DNA of 18,212 nt. It comes from RGIG9041 sp045541455 (GTDB lineage Bacteria > Bacillota > Clostridia > Oscillospirales > QAKW01). Below the pieces are notes generated by a model. The model was not told the DNA's origin and searched no databases. It saw only the letters and a list, made by a program, of their open reading frames with translations. Position 1 is the first letter of the stretch, and each line of letters starts with the position of its first letter. The translations under genes were made by a program, and so were the position numbers. Positions 1-5,933 of this stretch are shown here, in pieces. The stretch spans positions 1 to 18,212 of the forward strand of contig JAZQJA010000010.1 of assembly GCA_045541455.1 (NCBI GenBank), read 5' to 3'.

Positions 1-1
1 G

Positions 2-94
2 ATTTTTCCGCATCTTTGGTGGGTGCTTGGATATGCTGCCGTTCTGCTCGTATTAGCGGTGTTGATGTTCCTGCGACAGATGAAAAAACAGTAA
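2..94 (+). CDS. C-terminal end of a membrane protein (partial)
   Basis: An open frame enters from the left edge and stops at TAA 92-94, giving 30 codons. The peptide has a strongly hydrophobic stretch of about 20 residues (WWVLGYAAVLLVLAVLMFL) followed by a basic tail (RQMKKQ), typical of a last transmembrane helix with a cytoplasmic end. The codons are visibly richer in G+C than the genes that follow. The family cannot be identified from so short a piece. The call rests on composition and the lack of stops, so it could be a chance frame. Confidence 0.55.
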   Translation: MFPHLWWVLGYAAVLLVLAVLMFLRQMKKQ

Positions 95-150
95 TTATCT
101 AGCTTAGAGGATACATGTTTCTTTGCTCAACAATGTAAACAACCTCAAAT

Positions 151-172
151 TTTTACGACAGATTTTACGACA
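151..172 (+). repeat. Direct repeat of TTTTACGACA, 12-bp period
   Basis: The decamer TTTTACGACA occurs at 151-160 and again at 163-172, so the two copies lie on nearly the same face of the helix about one turn apart. It lies in the gene-free stretch between the first partial gene and pnuC. Such an arrangement can be a regulator-binding site, but no further copies or regulator gene were seen here. Confidence 0.4.
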
Positions 173-204
173 AATGGAATAAAGTTATGCCATATTATGA
201 AAGG

Positions 205-226
205 TTGTTTTCTGCAATGAAAACAA
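205..226 (+). other. Perfect 8-bp inverted repeat (hairpin or operator)
   Basis: TTGTTTTC at 205-212 is exactly complementary to GAAAACAA at 219-226, with a 6-nt loop. No T-run follows, so it is not an intrinsic terminator. It could be an operator near the pnuC promoter or a weak RNA hairpin. No convincing promoter pair was recognised nearby. Confidence 0.35.
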
Positions 227-249
227 ATTAGAGTAACAAAGTTAGGAAA

Positions 250-341
250 AGGCAGGATAAATAAGGGTATAAGATCTATCCCGCCTAAATCCCCACGATG
301 AAACCCCTATCAGAATAAAATATAAACTGCCACCGGGTAGT
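250..341 (+). ncRNA. Structured pnuC leader, candidate riboswitch aptamer
   Basis: Two helices interlock as an H-type pseudoknot. Bases 250-259 pair with 277-286 (9 of 10 positions, one A·C mismatch). Inside that loop, 261-268 pairs with 303-310 (7 of 8, one A·C mismatch). A small hairpin follows (326-331 with 336-341, tetraloop). The element is followed by an intrinsic terminator just before the pnuC ribosome binding site, which is the usual layout of a metabolite riboswitch. The NAD+-II (pnuC motif) riboswitch is known to be an H-type pseudoknot upstream of pnuC, but I do not recognise its consensus here, so the class is left open. TPP, FMN and cobalamin signatures were looked for and not found. 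Confidence 0.45.
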
Positions 342-349
342 GAATGTTC

Positions 350-404
350 AGCATTCGTTTGCATATCGTTAGGTCTTAGAAGATATGCAACGAATGCTTT
401 TTTT
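350..404 (+). terminator. Intrinsic terminator/attenuator in front of pnuC
   Basis: Bases 350-367 pair with 382-398 in a stem of 17 pairs with a single bulged T, and a run of seven T follows (398-404). The pnuC ribosome binding site (GGAG at 407-410) starts three bases later and the ATG is at 416. Every transcript reaching pnuC from upstream must therefore pass this terminator. GAATG at 342-346 is complementary to part of the 5' arm (CATTC 352-356) and could help a competing antiterminator fold. Confidence 0.85.
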
Positions 405-415
405 ATGGAGATGTT

Positions 416-1096
416 ATGAAAAATTATTTTACAAAATTTGAACTTTCTTTATGGGCAATGTCTGCGCTGTTCATAGTTGTTTCTTTTGTTGCATTTGACA
501 GAAATAATTATTTAACTTTGTTCACATCGTTAATAGGTGCAACTTCACTTATATATAATGCAAAAGGAAATCCTTTTGGCCAATTTTTAATGGTTATATT
601 TAGTATACTATATGGTATTATTTCGTATTCTTTTTGCTATTATGGTGAAATGATAACATATATGGGTATGACTGGACCTATGGCTTTTCTTGCTCTCATC
701 AGCTGGCTCAAAAATCCCTATCAAAACAACAAGACGGAAGTTAGAGTAAATCATATAAGTAAAAATGAAATATGGTTAATGCTTGTATTAACTATAGTTG
801 TTACAACGGCTTTTTATTTTGTATTAAAGTATTTCAACACGTCATATTTACTTATTAGCACTTTTTCAGTGGCAACAAGCTTTTTTGCTGTTTATTTAAC
901 TTTCAGGCGCAGTCCTTATTTTGCCATTGCCTATGCTGCAAATGATATAGTGCTTATCGTTTTGTGGTTGCTTGCCTCGAAAACAGAGTTTTCATATATA
1001 TCAGTAGTAATATGCTTTGCTGCATTTCTTGTAAACGATTTATATGGCTTTTATAATTGGCGTAATATGGAAATACGACAACGAAATTCGAATTAA
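416..1096 (+). CDS. pnuC: PnuC-family nicotinamide riboside/NMN transporter
   Basis: A 226-residue integral membrane protein with about seven hydrophobic segments, the usual length and topology of PnuC facilitators. Typical family features are seen: a segment with GEMITYMG followed by PM, the FAVYLTFRRSPYFAIAYAAND region (about residues 157-178), and the C-terminal NDLYGFYNWRNM. PnuC imports nicotinamide riboside, which is then phosphorylated for NAD synthesis. Relatives (PnuT, PnuX) carry thiamine or riboflavin, so the exact substrate is inferred from the closest family resemblance. The ATG at 416 follows GGAG at 407-410. The gene sits alone behind a terminator/attenuator, which suggests that transcription is controlled by a metabolite sensed in the leader RNA. 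No terminator was seen after it. Confidence 0.85.
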   Translation: MKNYFTKFELSLWAMSALFIVVSFVAFDRNNYLTLFTSLIGATSLIYNAKGNPFGQFLMVIFSILYGIISYSFCYYGEMITYMGMTGPMAFLALISWLKNPYQNNKTEVRVNHISKNEIWLMLVLTIVVTTAFYFVLKYFNTSYLLISTFSVATSFFAVYLTFRRSPYFAIAYAANDIVLIVLWLLASKTEFSYISVVICFAAFLVNDLYGFYNWRNMEIRQRNSN

Positions 1097-1127
1097 ATGT
1101 ACGTATTGTTAATATTTGTCGTTTCAC

Positions 1128-1156
1128 TTGAATAAACATTATGTTTGTGCTAGAAT
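1128..1156 (+). promoter_or_regulatory. Sigma-A-type promoter for the gene at 1179
   Basis: TTGAAT at 1128-1133 and TAGAAT at 1151-1156 are separated by exactly 17 bp, and the -10 is preceded by TG (extended -10). The expected start of transcription is near 1163, so the leader before the ATG at 1179 is very short and carries only the AAGGGTG ribosome binding site. Confidence 0.6.
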
Positions 1157-1178
1157 AATTTTTAAAGGGTGATAATTG

Positions 1179-1796
1179 ATGACATTAAAACAAAAAATAT
1201 CAAATTTTTGGTATTACTATAAAAACTATTTATTTGCGGGTATAATTGCACTTGTTGTTTTGGTAGTTTGTATAAACAGTTGTAAAAGCCGCCGCAACTT
1301 CGATGTAAATGTATTGTTTATGACGCATGGTGGGGAAAACGGCTATTATGAAACAGATGAATTAAGCGCTCTGTTTGATAAATATGTTCAGGATGTAAAC
1401 GGTGACGGTGTTGCCAATACACAGTTTATAACAATTTATTATGGTACAACTGTGCAACAACACAATAGTGCTAACGCTACCCGTTCTGCAAATCTTGCAG
1501 CAGGTAAAAATGTTTTGTTTTTGGTTGATGAACAAAACTATAACGAACTTAAAGGCGGCGGCTTCTTGGCAGATATTTCAAGCCTTGGTAATTCGCCGTA
1601 CTTAATCGGTGACCGTTTTGAAATTTATAACAGCGGTATGTTTGAAAACCTCACCGGTTCGAACATGCTTAGTGATCAGTATTATTTGTGCCTTCGCACT
1701 TTAGATAAAACAAAAGCAGAAAATGATTCATCGTATGTAGCACAGTATGAGGCGGCAAAAACACTTTTAAAAAATATAATAAAAGCTCATGGTTAG
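1179..1796 (+). CDS. Membrane-anchored extracytoplasmic protein, unknown function
   Basis: A 205-residue protein with a short N-terminal cytoplasmic part rich in Trp/Tyr/Lys, one transmembrane helix (about residues 17-34) and an outside domain of about 165 residues. No family was recognised. Residues 72-80 (DVNGDGVAN) match a dockerin/EF-hand-type calcium loop, with ligand positions D72, N74, D76 and N80. The rest (for example VLFLVDEQNY and GGGFLADISS) faintly recalls extracellular solute-binding folds, but this is only an impression. The ATG at 1179 is preferred over the in-frame TTG at 1176 because it is well spaced from AAGGGTG (1164-1170). The gene has its own promoter, and its stop codon lies inside the following terminator hairpin. 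Confidence 0.75.
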   Translation: MTLKQKISNFWYYYKNYLFAGIIALVVLVVCINSCKSRRNFDVNVLFMTHGGENGYYETDELSALFDKYVQDVNGDGVANTQFITIYYGTTVQQHNSANATRSANLAAGKNVLFLVDEQNYNELKGGGFLADISSLGNSPYLIGDRFEIYNSGMFENLTGSNMLSDQYYLCLRTLDKTKAENDSSYVAQYEAAKTLLKNIIKAHG

Positions 1797-1827
1797 AGGA
1801 AAACCTCTCTAACTATGAGCTTTTTAT
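1784..1827. terminator. Bidirectional intrinsic terminator
   Basis: Bases 1784-1799 pair with 1804-1820 (about 15 bp, one G·T wobble, a 2-nt bulge, loop AAAA). On the plus strand it is followed by TTTTTATT, ending transcription from the gene at 1179. On the minus strand it is followed by a T-rich run, so it can also end the spoIIID transcript. The plus-strand stop codon TAG (1794-1796) is inside the stem. Confidence 0.8.
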
Positions 1828-1849
1828 TGTGAATGCCGGCTATGAAAAA

Positions 1850-2110
1850 TCATTTTTTATGTTTCATAGCTTTGTATTTATTTTTTGTCGCAATTCCGCC
1901 GCGTATGTGCCTTTCTTTTAAATTTTTATCTAATACGGCTTTAACTTGACGGTATAGAGATAAATCAATGTTTTTAAGTCTGTAACTCACATCTTTATGT
2001 ACGGTTGATTTTGAAATGTTAAATTGGCTTGCAGTCTGTCTTACTGTTGCATTATTTTCAATTATATACGTTGCAAATTCTTTTGCCCTTTGGTCGCAGG
2101 TGTAATACAT
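1850..2110 (-). CDS. spoIIID: Stage III sporulation transcriptional regulator SpoIIID
   Basis: An 86-residue DNA-binding protein with the SpoIIID helix-turn-helix: VRQTASQFNISKSTVHKDV at about residues 23-41, followed by a Lys/Arg-rich tail with RHIRGG. In Bacillus SpoIIID acts in the mother cell during endospore formation, switching genes on and off after sigma-E is active. The family is about 80-95 residues long, so this one is full length. The start follows the minus-strand ribosome binding site AAAGGATGG, which lies in the 3' arm of a terminator hairpin (2117-2163). It is the last gene of the csaB-ruvX-apbE-spoIIID array, but probably has its own promoter. Identification is confident. Confidence 0.93.
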   Translation of the reverse strand: MYYTCDQRAKEFATYIIENNATVRQTASQFNISKSTVHKDVSYRLKNIDLSLYRQVKAVLDKNLKERHIRGGIATKNKYKAMKHKK

Positions 2111-2116
2111 TAATAA

Positions 2117-2163
2117 AAACCATCCTTTGCATACTTTATTACTATATATGCATTGGATGGTTT
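2117..2163 (-). terminator. Intrinsic terminator between apbE and spoIIID
   Basis: Bases 2117-2125 and 2128-2133 pair with 2155-2163 and 2147-2152 (9 + 6 bp separated by a TT/TT mismatch, 13-nt loop). Read on the minus strand, the stem starts at the apbE stop codon (2162-2164) and is followed by TTTTTATT. The 3' arm contains the spoIIID ribosome binding site, so in a read-through transcript from apbE the site would be buried. Confidence 0.75.
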
Positions 2164-2170
2164 ATATTAT
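2143..2170 (-). promoter_or_regulatory. Candidate sigma-E-like promoter for spoIIID
   Basis: On the minus strand ATAATAT (2164-2170) and CATATATA (2143-2150) are 13 bp apart, resembling the sigma-E consensus (-35 near KMATATT, -10 near CATACAMT). In Bacillus subtilis spoIIID is transcribed by sigma-E. The start of transcription would fall in the loop of the terminator hairpin, so this mRNA would lack the 5' arm. The match is partial and the region is AT-rich. Confidence 0.35.
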
Positions 2171-3148
2171 TACTTTTAAATTGTAGTTTAAATCTTTTAA
2201 AACAAAACAGTCCTTAAGCCCTTCGGTAATAAAAACATTATAGTTTTCATCAACTATAATCATTTCAAAATTCTTTTGCTTATGCCAAAAATCTTCAGCT
2301 TTTTCTCTGCCCATAACAAAAAGTGCTGTGGATAATGCATCAGCTGCAGTGGCATCGTTTGAAATAATTGTGACAGATAAAATTCCCGAATCTGCAGGTC
2401 TTCCTGTTTTGGTATCGATTATATGATGATAGCGTTTACCCTCTTGTTCAAAATAACGTTGATAACTTCCGGAAGTTACGACCGAAACATCATGAGTTGA
2501 TAAAGTTCCAATAATTTCATCTGACTTTGTAGGATGCTGTATTCCGACTCGCCAGTTTTCACCATTTGGCTTTTTACCGTAAAGTAAAACATTACCACCC
2601 ATAGATATTACAGCGCTTTTGGCTTGACTTCTTTTTAAAATATCAAGTATTTTATCACAAGTGAACCCTTTGGCAATTGCACCAAGGTCTATTTCACAGT
2701 CGGTTGAAACGCTGTTGCCGTTTAGCGATATTTTTTTATACCCAACTTTTTTTAATGCATCATCAATTTCATTTTGATTTGGTATATAGTGGCTTTCTTT
2801 GGTAAACCCCCATAAAGAAACGACGGGGTAAATACTTATGTCAAATGCTCCGTCAGTAAGTGATGATAACTCTAACGCACGACTGATAATATTTTTAGTG
2901 TCGTCATCAACTGCTGTACTGCTGCTTGAATTTATTTTTGAAACGTCTGAATTTTCGTTTGTTACAGAAAACAGATTGTCTAAACGTGTTATCTCATTTT
3001 TAATATTTTTATGGACACTGTCATCACCGTATATATCAAGGCTAATATATGTATCCATTGCGAAAATGTATTCGTTTGTACGACTTTGAGAGCAACTGCT
3101 GCAAAACAGCAACAATACAACTAAAATAATAGCTAATCGATTTTTCAT
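2162..3148 (-). CDS. apbE: ApbE-family FMN transferase (lipoprotein)
   Basis: A 328-residue protein that links FMN covalently to Thr/Ser residues of partner proteins (for example Rnf or Nqr subunits) outside the membrane. It starts with a lipoprotein-type signal: a basic N-terminus, a hydrophobic stretch, then CSSC with Cys19 as the likely lipidated residue (Cys at -3 is not the most usual lipobox). Family motifs are present in order: AMDTYISLDIYG, DLGAIAKGF, SMGGN, VTSGSYQRYFE, HHIIDTKTGRPA and ISNDATAADALSTALFVMG. The start overlaps the ruvX stop by ATGA, so the two are translationally coupled. No Rnf or Nqr target genes are in this window, so the target is unknown. Confidence 0.92.
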   Translation of the reverse strand: MKNRLAIILVVLLLFCSSCSQSRTNEYIFAMDTYISLDIYGDDSVHKNIKNEITRLDNLFSVTNENSDVSKINSSSSTAVDDDTKNIISRALELSSLTDGAFDISIYPVVSLWGFTKESHYIPNQNEIDDALKKVGYKKISLNGNSVSTDCEIDLGAIAKGFTCDKILDILKRSQAKSAVISMGGNVLLYGKKPNGENWRVGIQHPTKSDEIIGTLSTHDVSVVTSGSYQRYFEQEGKRYHHIIDTKTGRPADSGILSVTIISNDATAADALSTALFVMGREKAEDFWHKQKNFEMIIVDENYNVFITEGLKDCFVLKDLNYNLKVII

Positions 3149-3558
3149 CGTTTTGAATCAAGATAATCTTGCAAAATTATTTTTGCCGCAAGCGTATCAA
3201 TGGTGTTTTTTCTTTTTTTTCCGCGCACATCTGTTATGTTCATATATTGAGCTGCAGCAAGCGTTGTCATTCGTTCGTCATACATAATTATTTCTGTATC
3301 TGGCAACAGCAATTTTAATTTGTCTGCAAAATCATATGTATGTTTTGCACGAAAGCCTTCACTGCCGTCCATATTTTTTGGCAGACCGAGTACAATTTTT
3401 TTTGCATTTTGCTCATTGTAGATTCTTGCGACCTCTAGAGCCACCTTGTCCATATCGCTGCCAGTTATATTTCCTATTCCGCTTGCTAGAAATTCTGTTT
3501 CGTCACAAACAGCAACACCGGTGCGTCTGTCACCGTAATCAATACCCAAAATTCTCAT
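3145..3558 (-). CDS. ruvX: RuvX/YqgF-family Holliday junction resolvase-like nuclease
   Basis: A 137-residue RNase H-fold protein of the YqgF/RuvX family, implicated in processing the 5' end of pre-16S rRNA and in Holliday junction resolution. It begins MRILGIDYGDRRTGVAVCD, the usual family start, and carries GLPKNMDG, YDERMTT and KNTIDTLAA; the acidic residues in these motifs are the expected catalytic set. The frame can be extended to a GTG at 3564, but the ATG at 3558 is preferred because GAGG lies 5 nt in front of it. The ATG is 2 nt after the stop of the csaB fusion, and its own stop overlaps apbE. Confidence 0.92.
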   Translation of the reverse strand: MRILGIDYGDRRTGVAVCDETEFLASGIGNITGSDMDKVALEVARIYNEQNAKKIVLGLPKNMDGSEGFRAKHTYDFADKLKLLLPDTEIIMYDERMTTLAAAQYMNITDVRGKKRKNTIDTLAAKIILQDYLDSKR

Positions 3559-3560
3559 TG

Positions 3561-5753
3561 TCACCTCAAAAATCGTGCGGCATATTTTGCATTGTTCTCT
3601 GCTAAAACCCGTTTGTCATCGGTTTTTTGTTTGAGACTTAAAATGATTGTATCCTTATTTTTATATAAATTTTCAAACTGAGTCAATGCAGAATCTATAT
3701 CAAATGATTCTATATCCAAAACATAGTCTTCCATACCCATTTCAGTGCAAAAAGACAAAATTTTAGGGTCATAATTTATTGCTAAAAACGGTTTGCTGTA
3801 AATGCAACTGAATATTACTGCGTGCAATCGTTCGATAATAGCCATTTCGCACTGTGATAAAATACTTAATACTTGCTCATGCGGTAGTTTTTCATCGATT
3901 AAAATATGTTCACATTCAAGCATTGACGAAATGCGGCTTAAAATGTGCATGTCTTGAGAATAATGCATAGGTAATAATACAGGAGTATATCCGTATTTGT
4001 TTGCAATGGCATCTATGAATTTTACAAAATTATCACAAAATGTATTACTGATTCCTATTTCCCGCAAATTTATACAAAGATATTTTTTGTCTTCTTTCAA
4101 ATACTTTTTGTCATGTGTTTCAGCATTTTTAAGAGTGAAAGTTTCATCTGCTGTGATTTCAATATTTTCGTTATCAACACCTATTGAACGCAGATAAACA
4201 AGAGATTTTCTATCTCTGACCGTTATCATATTGACTTTATTTAAAAGTTTAACGGTACTCTTTTTATTTTTAAAGTTATTTATCGGTCCAATGCCGTTAC
4301 TGTATAACATTGTAGCACAGTTAGCAAATAGAGCTTGCTTTAAAACAAACAAATAGTAAAAAATCGAACGTGATGAAGTTGCATCTTGTAAAATCGATCC
4401 GCTTCCAAGCAAAAACATCTTTGTTTGCTTTAAGTATTTAACTATTTTAGGTATATCAAATCTGTGAATGCATCTTTCTATGTTTCCGTGAGGAATATAT
4501 TCTGTATTTGCTGTGAGAAGCAAAAGTCTTTTAGCTTTGTTGACATTTTCGGCGTTGTCGATAAGTGCTTTTAGCGCCATATCGTCACCTAGATTGTGTC
4601 TTCCGTAATAACCGCAAATCATAATATCATACGGTCTTATATCATCTAATGCTTTTTGATAAGCATCAAGCGCATCATTTGCCATTCTGTCAACAGAATA
4701 TCTGTTCTTTACAATCTCATAACCGCCGTTTACATTGTCTTCGTATTTATGTGGGTTAGAAAGCATGTCATGAATGAGTTCGATTATGACATTATCATCA
4801 GGGTAGGGGCAATTTCTGCATGTGAAATTGGTGTCGATACACATTGGCTCCGACTCTTTGGAATATAAACCAAGGTATCCACTGTTTCCAAGAAGTATTG
4901 TTGGTACTTTACACGCCATTGCTTCAAGAGCTGAACGAGAAATACCTATAAATAAATCAGCAATATTGCAATATTTATATATATCAGTTTGAGGCCCTAA
5001 AAGGCGTATAAAACCGTCTTTTGTTTGAGCGTTGATTTCATTTGCCAGTTTTGTAAACTCTTTAAGTCTTGTTCCGCCACCGACGATTACTATATTTGCA
5101 TCGTTGTTGTTTTTATAAATGTCTTTTGCCATAGTAAGCACATGATGCACGTGCTTTCCTGCAACTTCGTCTAACCGAGAAACACAAAGTATTACTTTTG
5201 CGTTAACATCGATACCAAGTGAGGATTTAAATTCAGGCGATGGATTGTGCTTGAATGTGTTAAGATTGATGCCATTAACAGTAATTGAAATTTTTTCTTT
5301 ATCAAAGCCGTAGTTATCTGCAGCATAATTTTTCAAATCTTCGCTAACTGCAATAGCCCTGTCTCCCCATTTGGTAAGCATTTTCTGCAATAAACCTGTG
5401 CTGAAATTAAAGTGAACAGTTGAAACAAATGGAATGTTGAGTTTTTTTGAAACAGCAAATGCTGTTAAATTAGAAATTCTGGTATGAGAATGAATAACAC
5501 AAGGCTTGTTTTGTTTTACATAATCACTTACAAGCTTGTACGACTGTTTTAAACTATTAAAATCTTTTTTGTTAAGAGGCGCTGTAATATGCGTGATACC
5601 GTTTTCTTTTAATTTATCCGCATATACACCACCTGCTGAAAAAACAGCAACATTGTGTCCTTTTTCCGACAAAGCACAAGCAAGTTCGTAAATGTGAGTT
5701 TCTGCACCGCCTATGTTTAATGACATTGTTAATATTGCAATATTCTTACCCAT
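3561..5753 (-). CDS. csaB: GT4 glycosyltransferase fused to CsaB polysaccharide pyruvyl transferase
   Basis: A 730-residue fusion. Residues 1-372 are a GT-B glycosyltransferase of the GT4 type, with GGAETH at 15-20, VHFNFS at 113-118 and SALEAMACKVPTI at 274-286; the first Glu of the usual EX7E pair is not seen. A small Cys pair (CRNC, 312-315) lies late in this half. Residues 376-730 are a CsaB/polysaccharide pyruvyl transferase domain: GYYGRHNLGDD (381-391), LGSGSILQD (449-457), NGIGP (486-490), TADETF (534-539), ERLHAVIF (641-648) and NYDPKILSF (660-668). CsaB adds ketal-pyruvate to cell-wall polysaccharide, which anchors SLH-domain proteins. The fusion suggests that sugar transfer and pyruvylation act on one surface glycan. 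It has a promoter (5792-5820) and the ribosome binding site AAAGGTGG. Confidence 0.88.
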   Translation of the reverse strand: MGKNIAILTMSLNIGGAETHIYELACALSEKGHNVAVFSAGGVYADKLKENGITHITAPLNKKDFNSLKQSYKLVSDYVKQNKPCVIHSHTRISNLTAFAVSKKLNIPFVSTVHFNFSTGLLQKMLTKWGDRAIAVSEDLKNYAADNYGFDKEKISITVNGINLNTFKHNPSPEFKSSLGIDVNAKVILCVSRLDEVAGKHVHHVLTMAKDIYKNNNDANIVIVGGGTRLKEFTKLANEINAQTKDGFIRLLGPQTDIYKYCNIADLFIGISRSALEAMACKVPTILLGNSGYLGLYSKESEPMCIDTNFTCRNCPYPDDNVIIELIHDMLSNPHKYEDNVNGGYEIVKNRYSVDRMANDALDAYQKALDDIRPYDIMICGYYGRHNLGDDMALKALIDNAENVNKAKRLLLLTANTEYIPHGNIERCIHRFDIPKIVKYLKQTKMFLLGSGSILQDATSSRSIFYYLFVLKQALFANCATMLYSNGIGPINNFKNKKSTVKLLNKVNMITVRDRKSLVYLRSIGVDNENIEITADETFTLKNAETHDKKYLKEDKKYLCINLREIGISNTFCDNFVKFIDAIANKYGYTPVLLPMHYSQDMHILSRISSMLECEHILIDEKLPHEQVLSILSQCEMAIIERLHAVIFSCIYSKPFLAINYDPKILSFCTEMGMEDYVLDIESFDIDSALTQFENLYKNKDTIILSLKQKTDDKRVLAENNAKYAARFLR

Positions 5754-5791
5754 AATCCACCTTTGTTTACAACAAAAATTTCTACATATAT

Positions 5792-5820
5792 ATTATATTG
5801 TATAATATAACCACCGTCAA
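5792..5820 (-). promoter_or_regulatory. Sigma-A promoter of the csaB-ruvX-apbE operon
   Basis: On the minus strand TTGACG (5815-5820) and a perfect TATAAT (5792-5797) are exactly 17 bp apart. The expected transcription start is near 5785, about 30 bp before the csaB ATG. An inverted repeat TTTGTT-TAC-AACAAA (5762-5776) lies in the short 5' UTR. The promoter is back to back with that of spo0A. Confidence 0.75.
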
Positions 5821-5853
5821 GCATAAGTTGTTTTAAAAATTTTACAAAAAATA

Positions 5854-5860
5854 TTCGACA
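5854..5860 (-). promoter_or_regulatory. 0A box (Spo0A binding site) upstream of spo0A
   Basis: TTCGACA on the plus strand is the exact complement of the 0A-box core TGTCGAA. It is centred about 35 bp upstream of the likely spo0A -10 (TATACT, 5891-5896), roughly -46 from the expected start, a position typical of Spo0A-activated promoters. It suggests autoregulation and possibly control of the divergent csaB operon. A 7-bp match can occur by chance; position raises the likelihood. Confidence 0.6.
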
Positions 5861-5890
5861 AAAAATGTATATTTTTTCCAATTTGTGTGT

Positions 5891-5896
5891 TATACT
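5891..5896 (+). promoter_or_regulatory. spo0A: Likely -10 element of the spo0A promoter
   Basis: TATACT at 5891-5896, preceded by TGTGT, lies 38 bp before the spo0A ATG. No good -35 box is seen 17 bp upstream, which fits a promoter that needs an activator, such as Spo0A bound at the 0A box at 5854-5860. A sigma-H-type promoter was looked for and not recognised. Confidence 0.45.
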
Positions 5897-5933
5897 GTTA
5901 TTTACAATATTTTACATTTTAAGGAGTACAACA

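Noticed and set aside
187..231. A 14-codon frame starting ATG CCA TAT with GGA about 10 nt upstream, a possible leader peptide.
   Set aside because: No codon run suggesting attenuation, no clear coupling to the terminator at 350, and such short frames are common by chance.
250..311. Resemblance to the fluoride (crcB) riboswitch: CCGCCTAAAT followed by GATG and CCCCTAT with a pseudoknot.
   Set aside because: The short stem between the TAAA and GATG parts is absent, the first helix is too long and mismatched, and pnuC is not a fluoride-related gene.
3559..3564. GTG start for ruvX giving two extra residues.
   Set aside because: No ribosome binding site at the right distance, whereas the ATG at 3558 has GAGG 5 nt before it and gives the usual family start.
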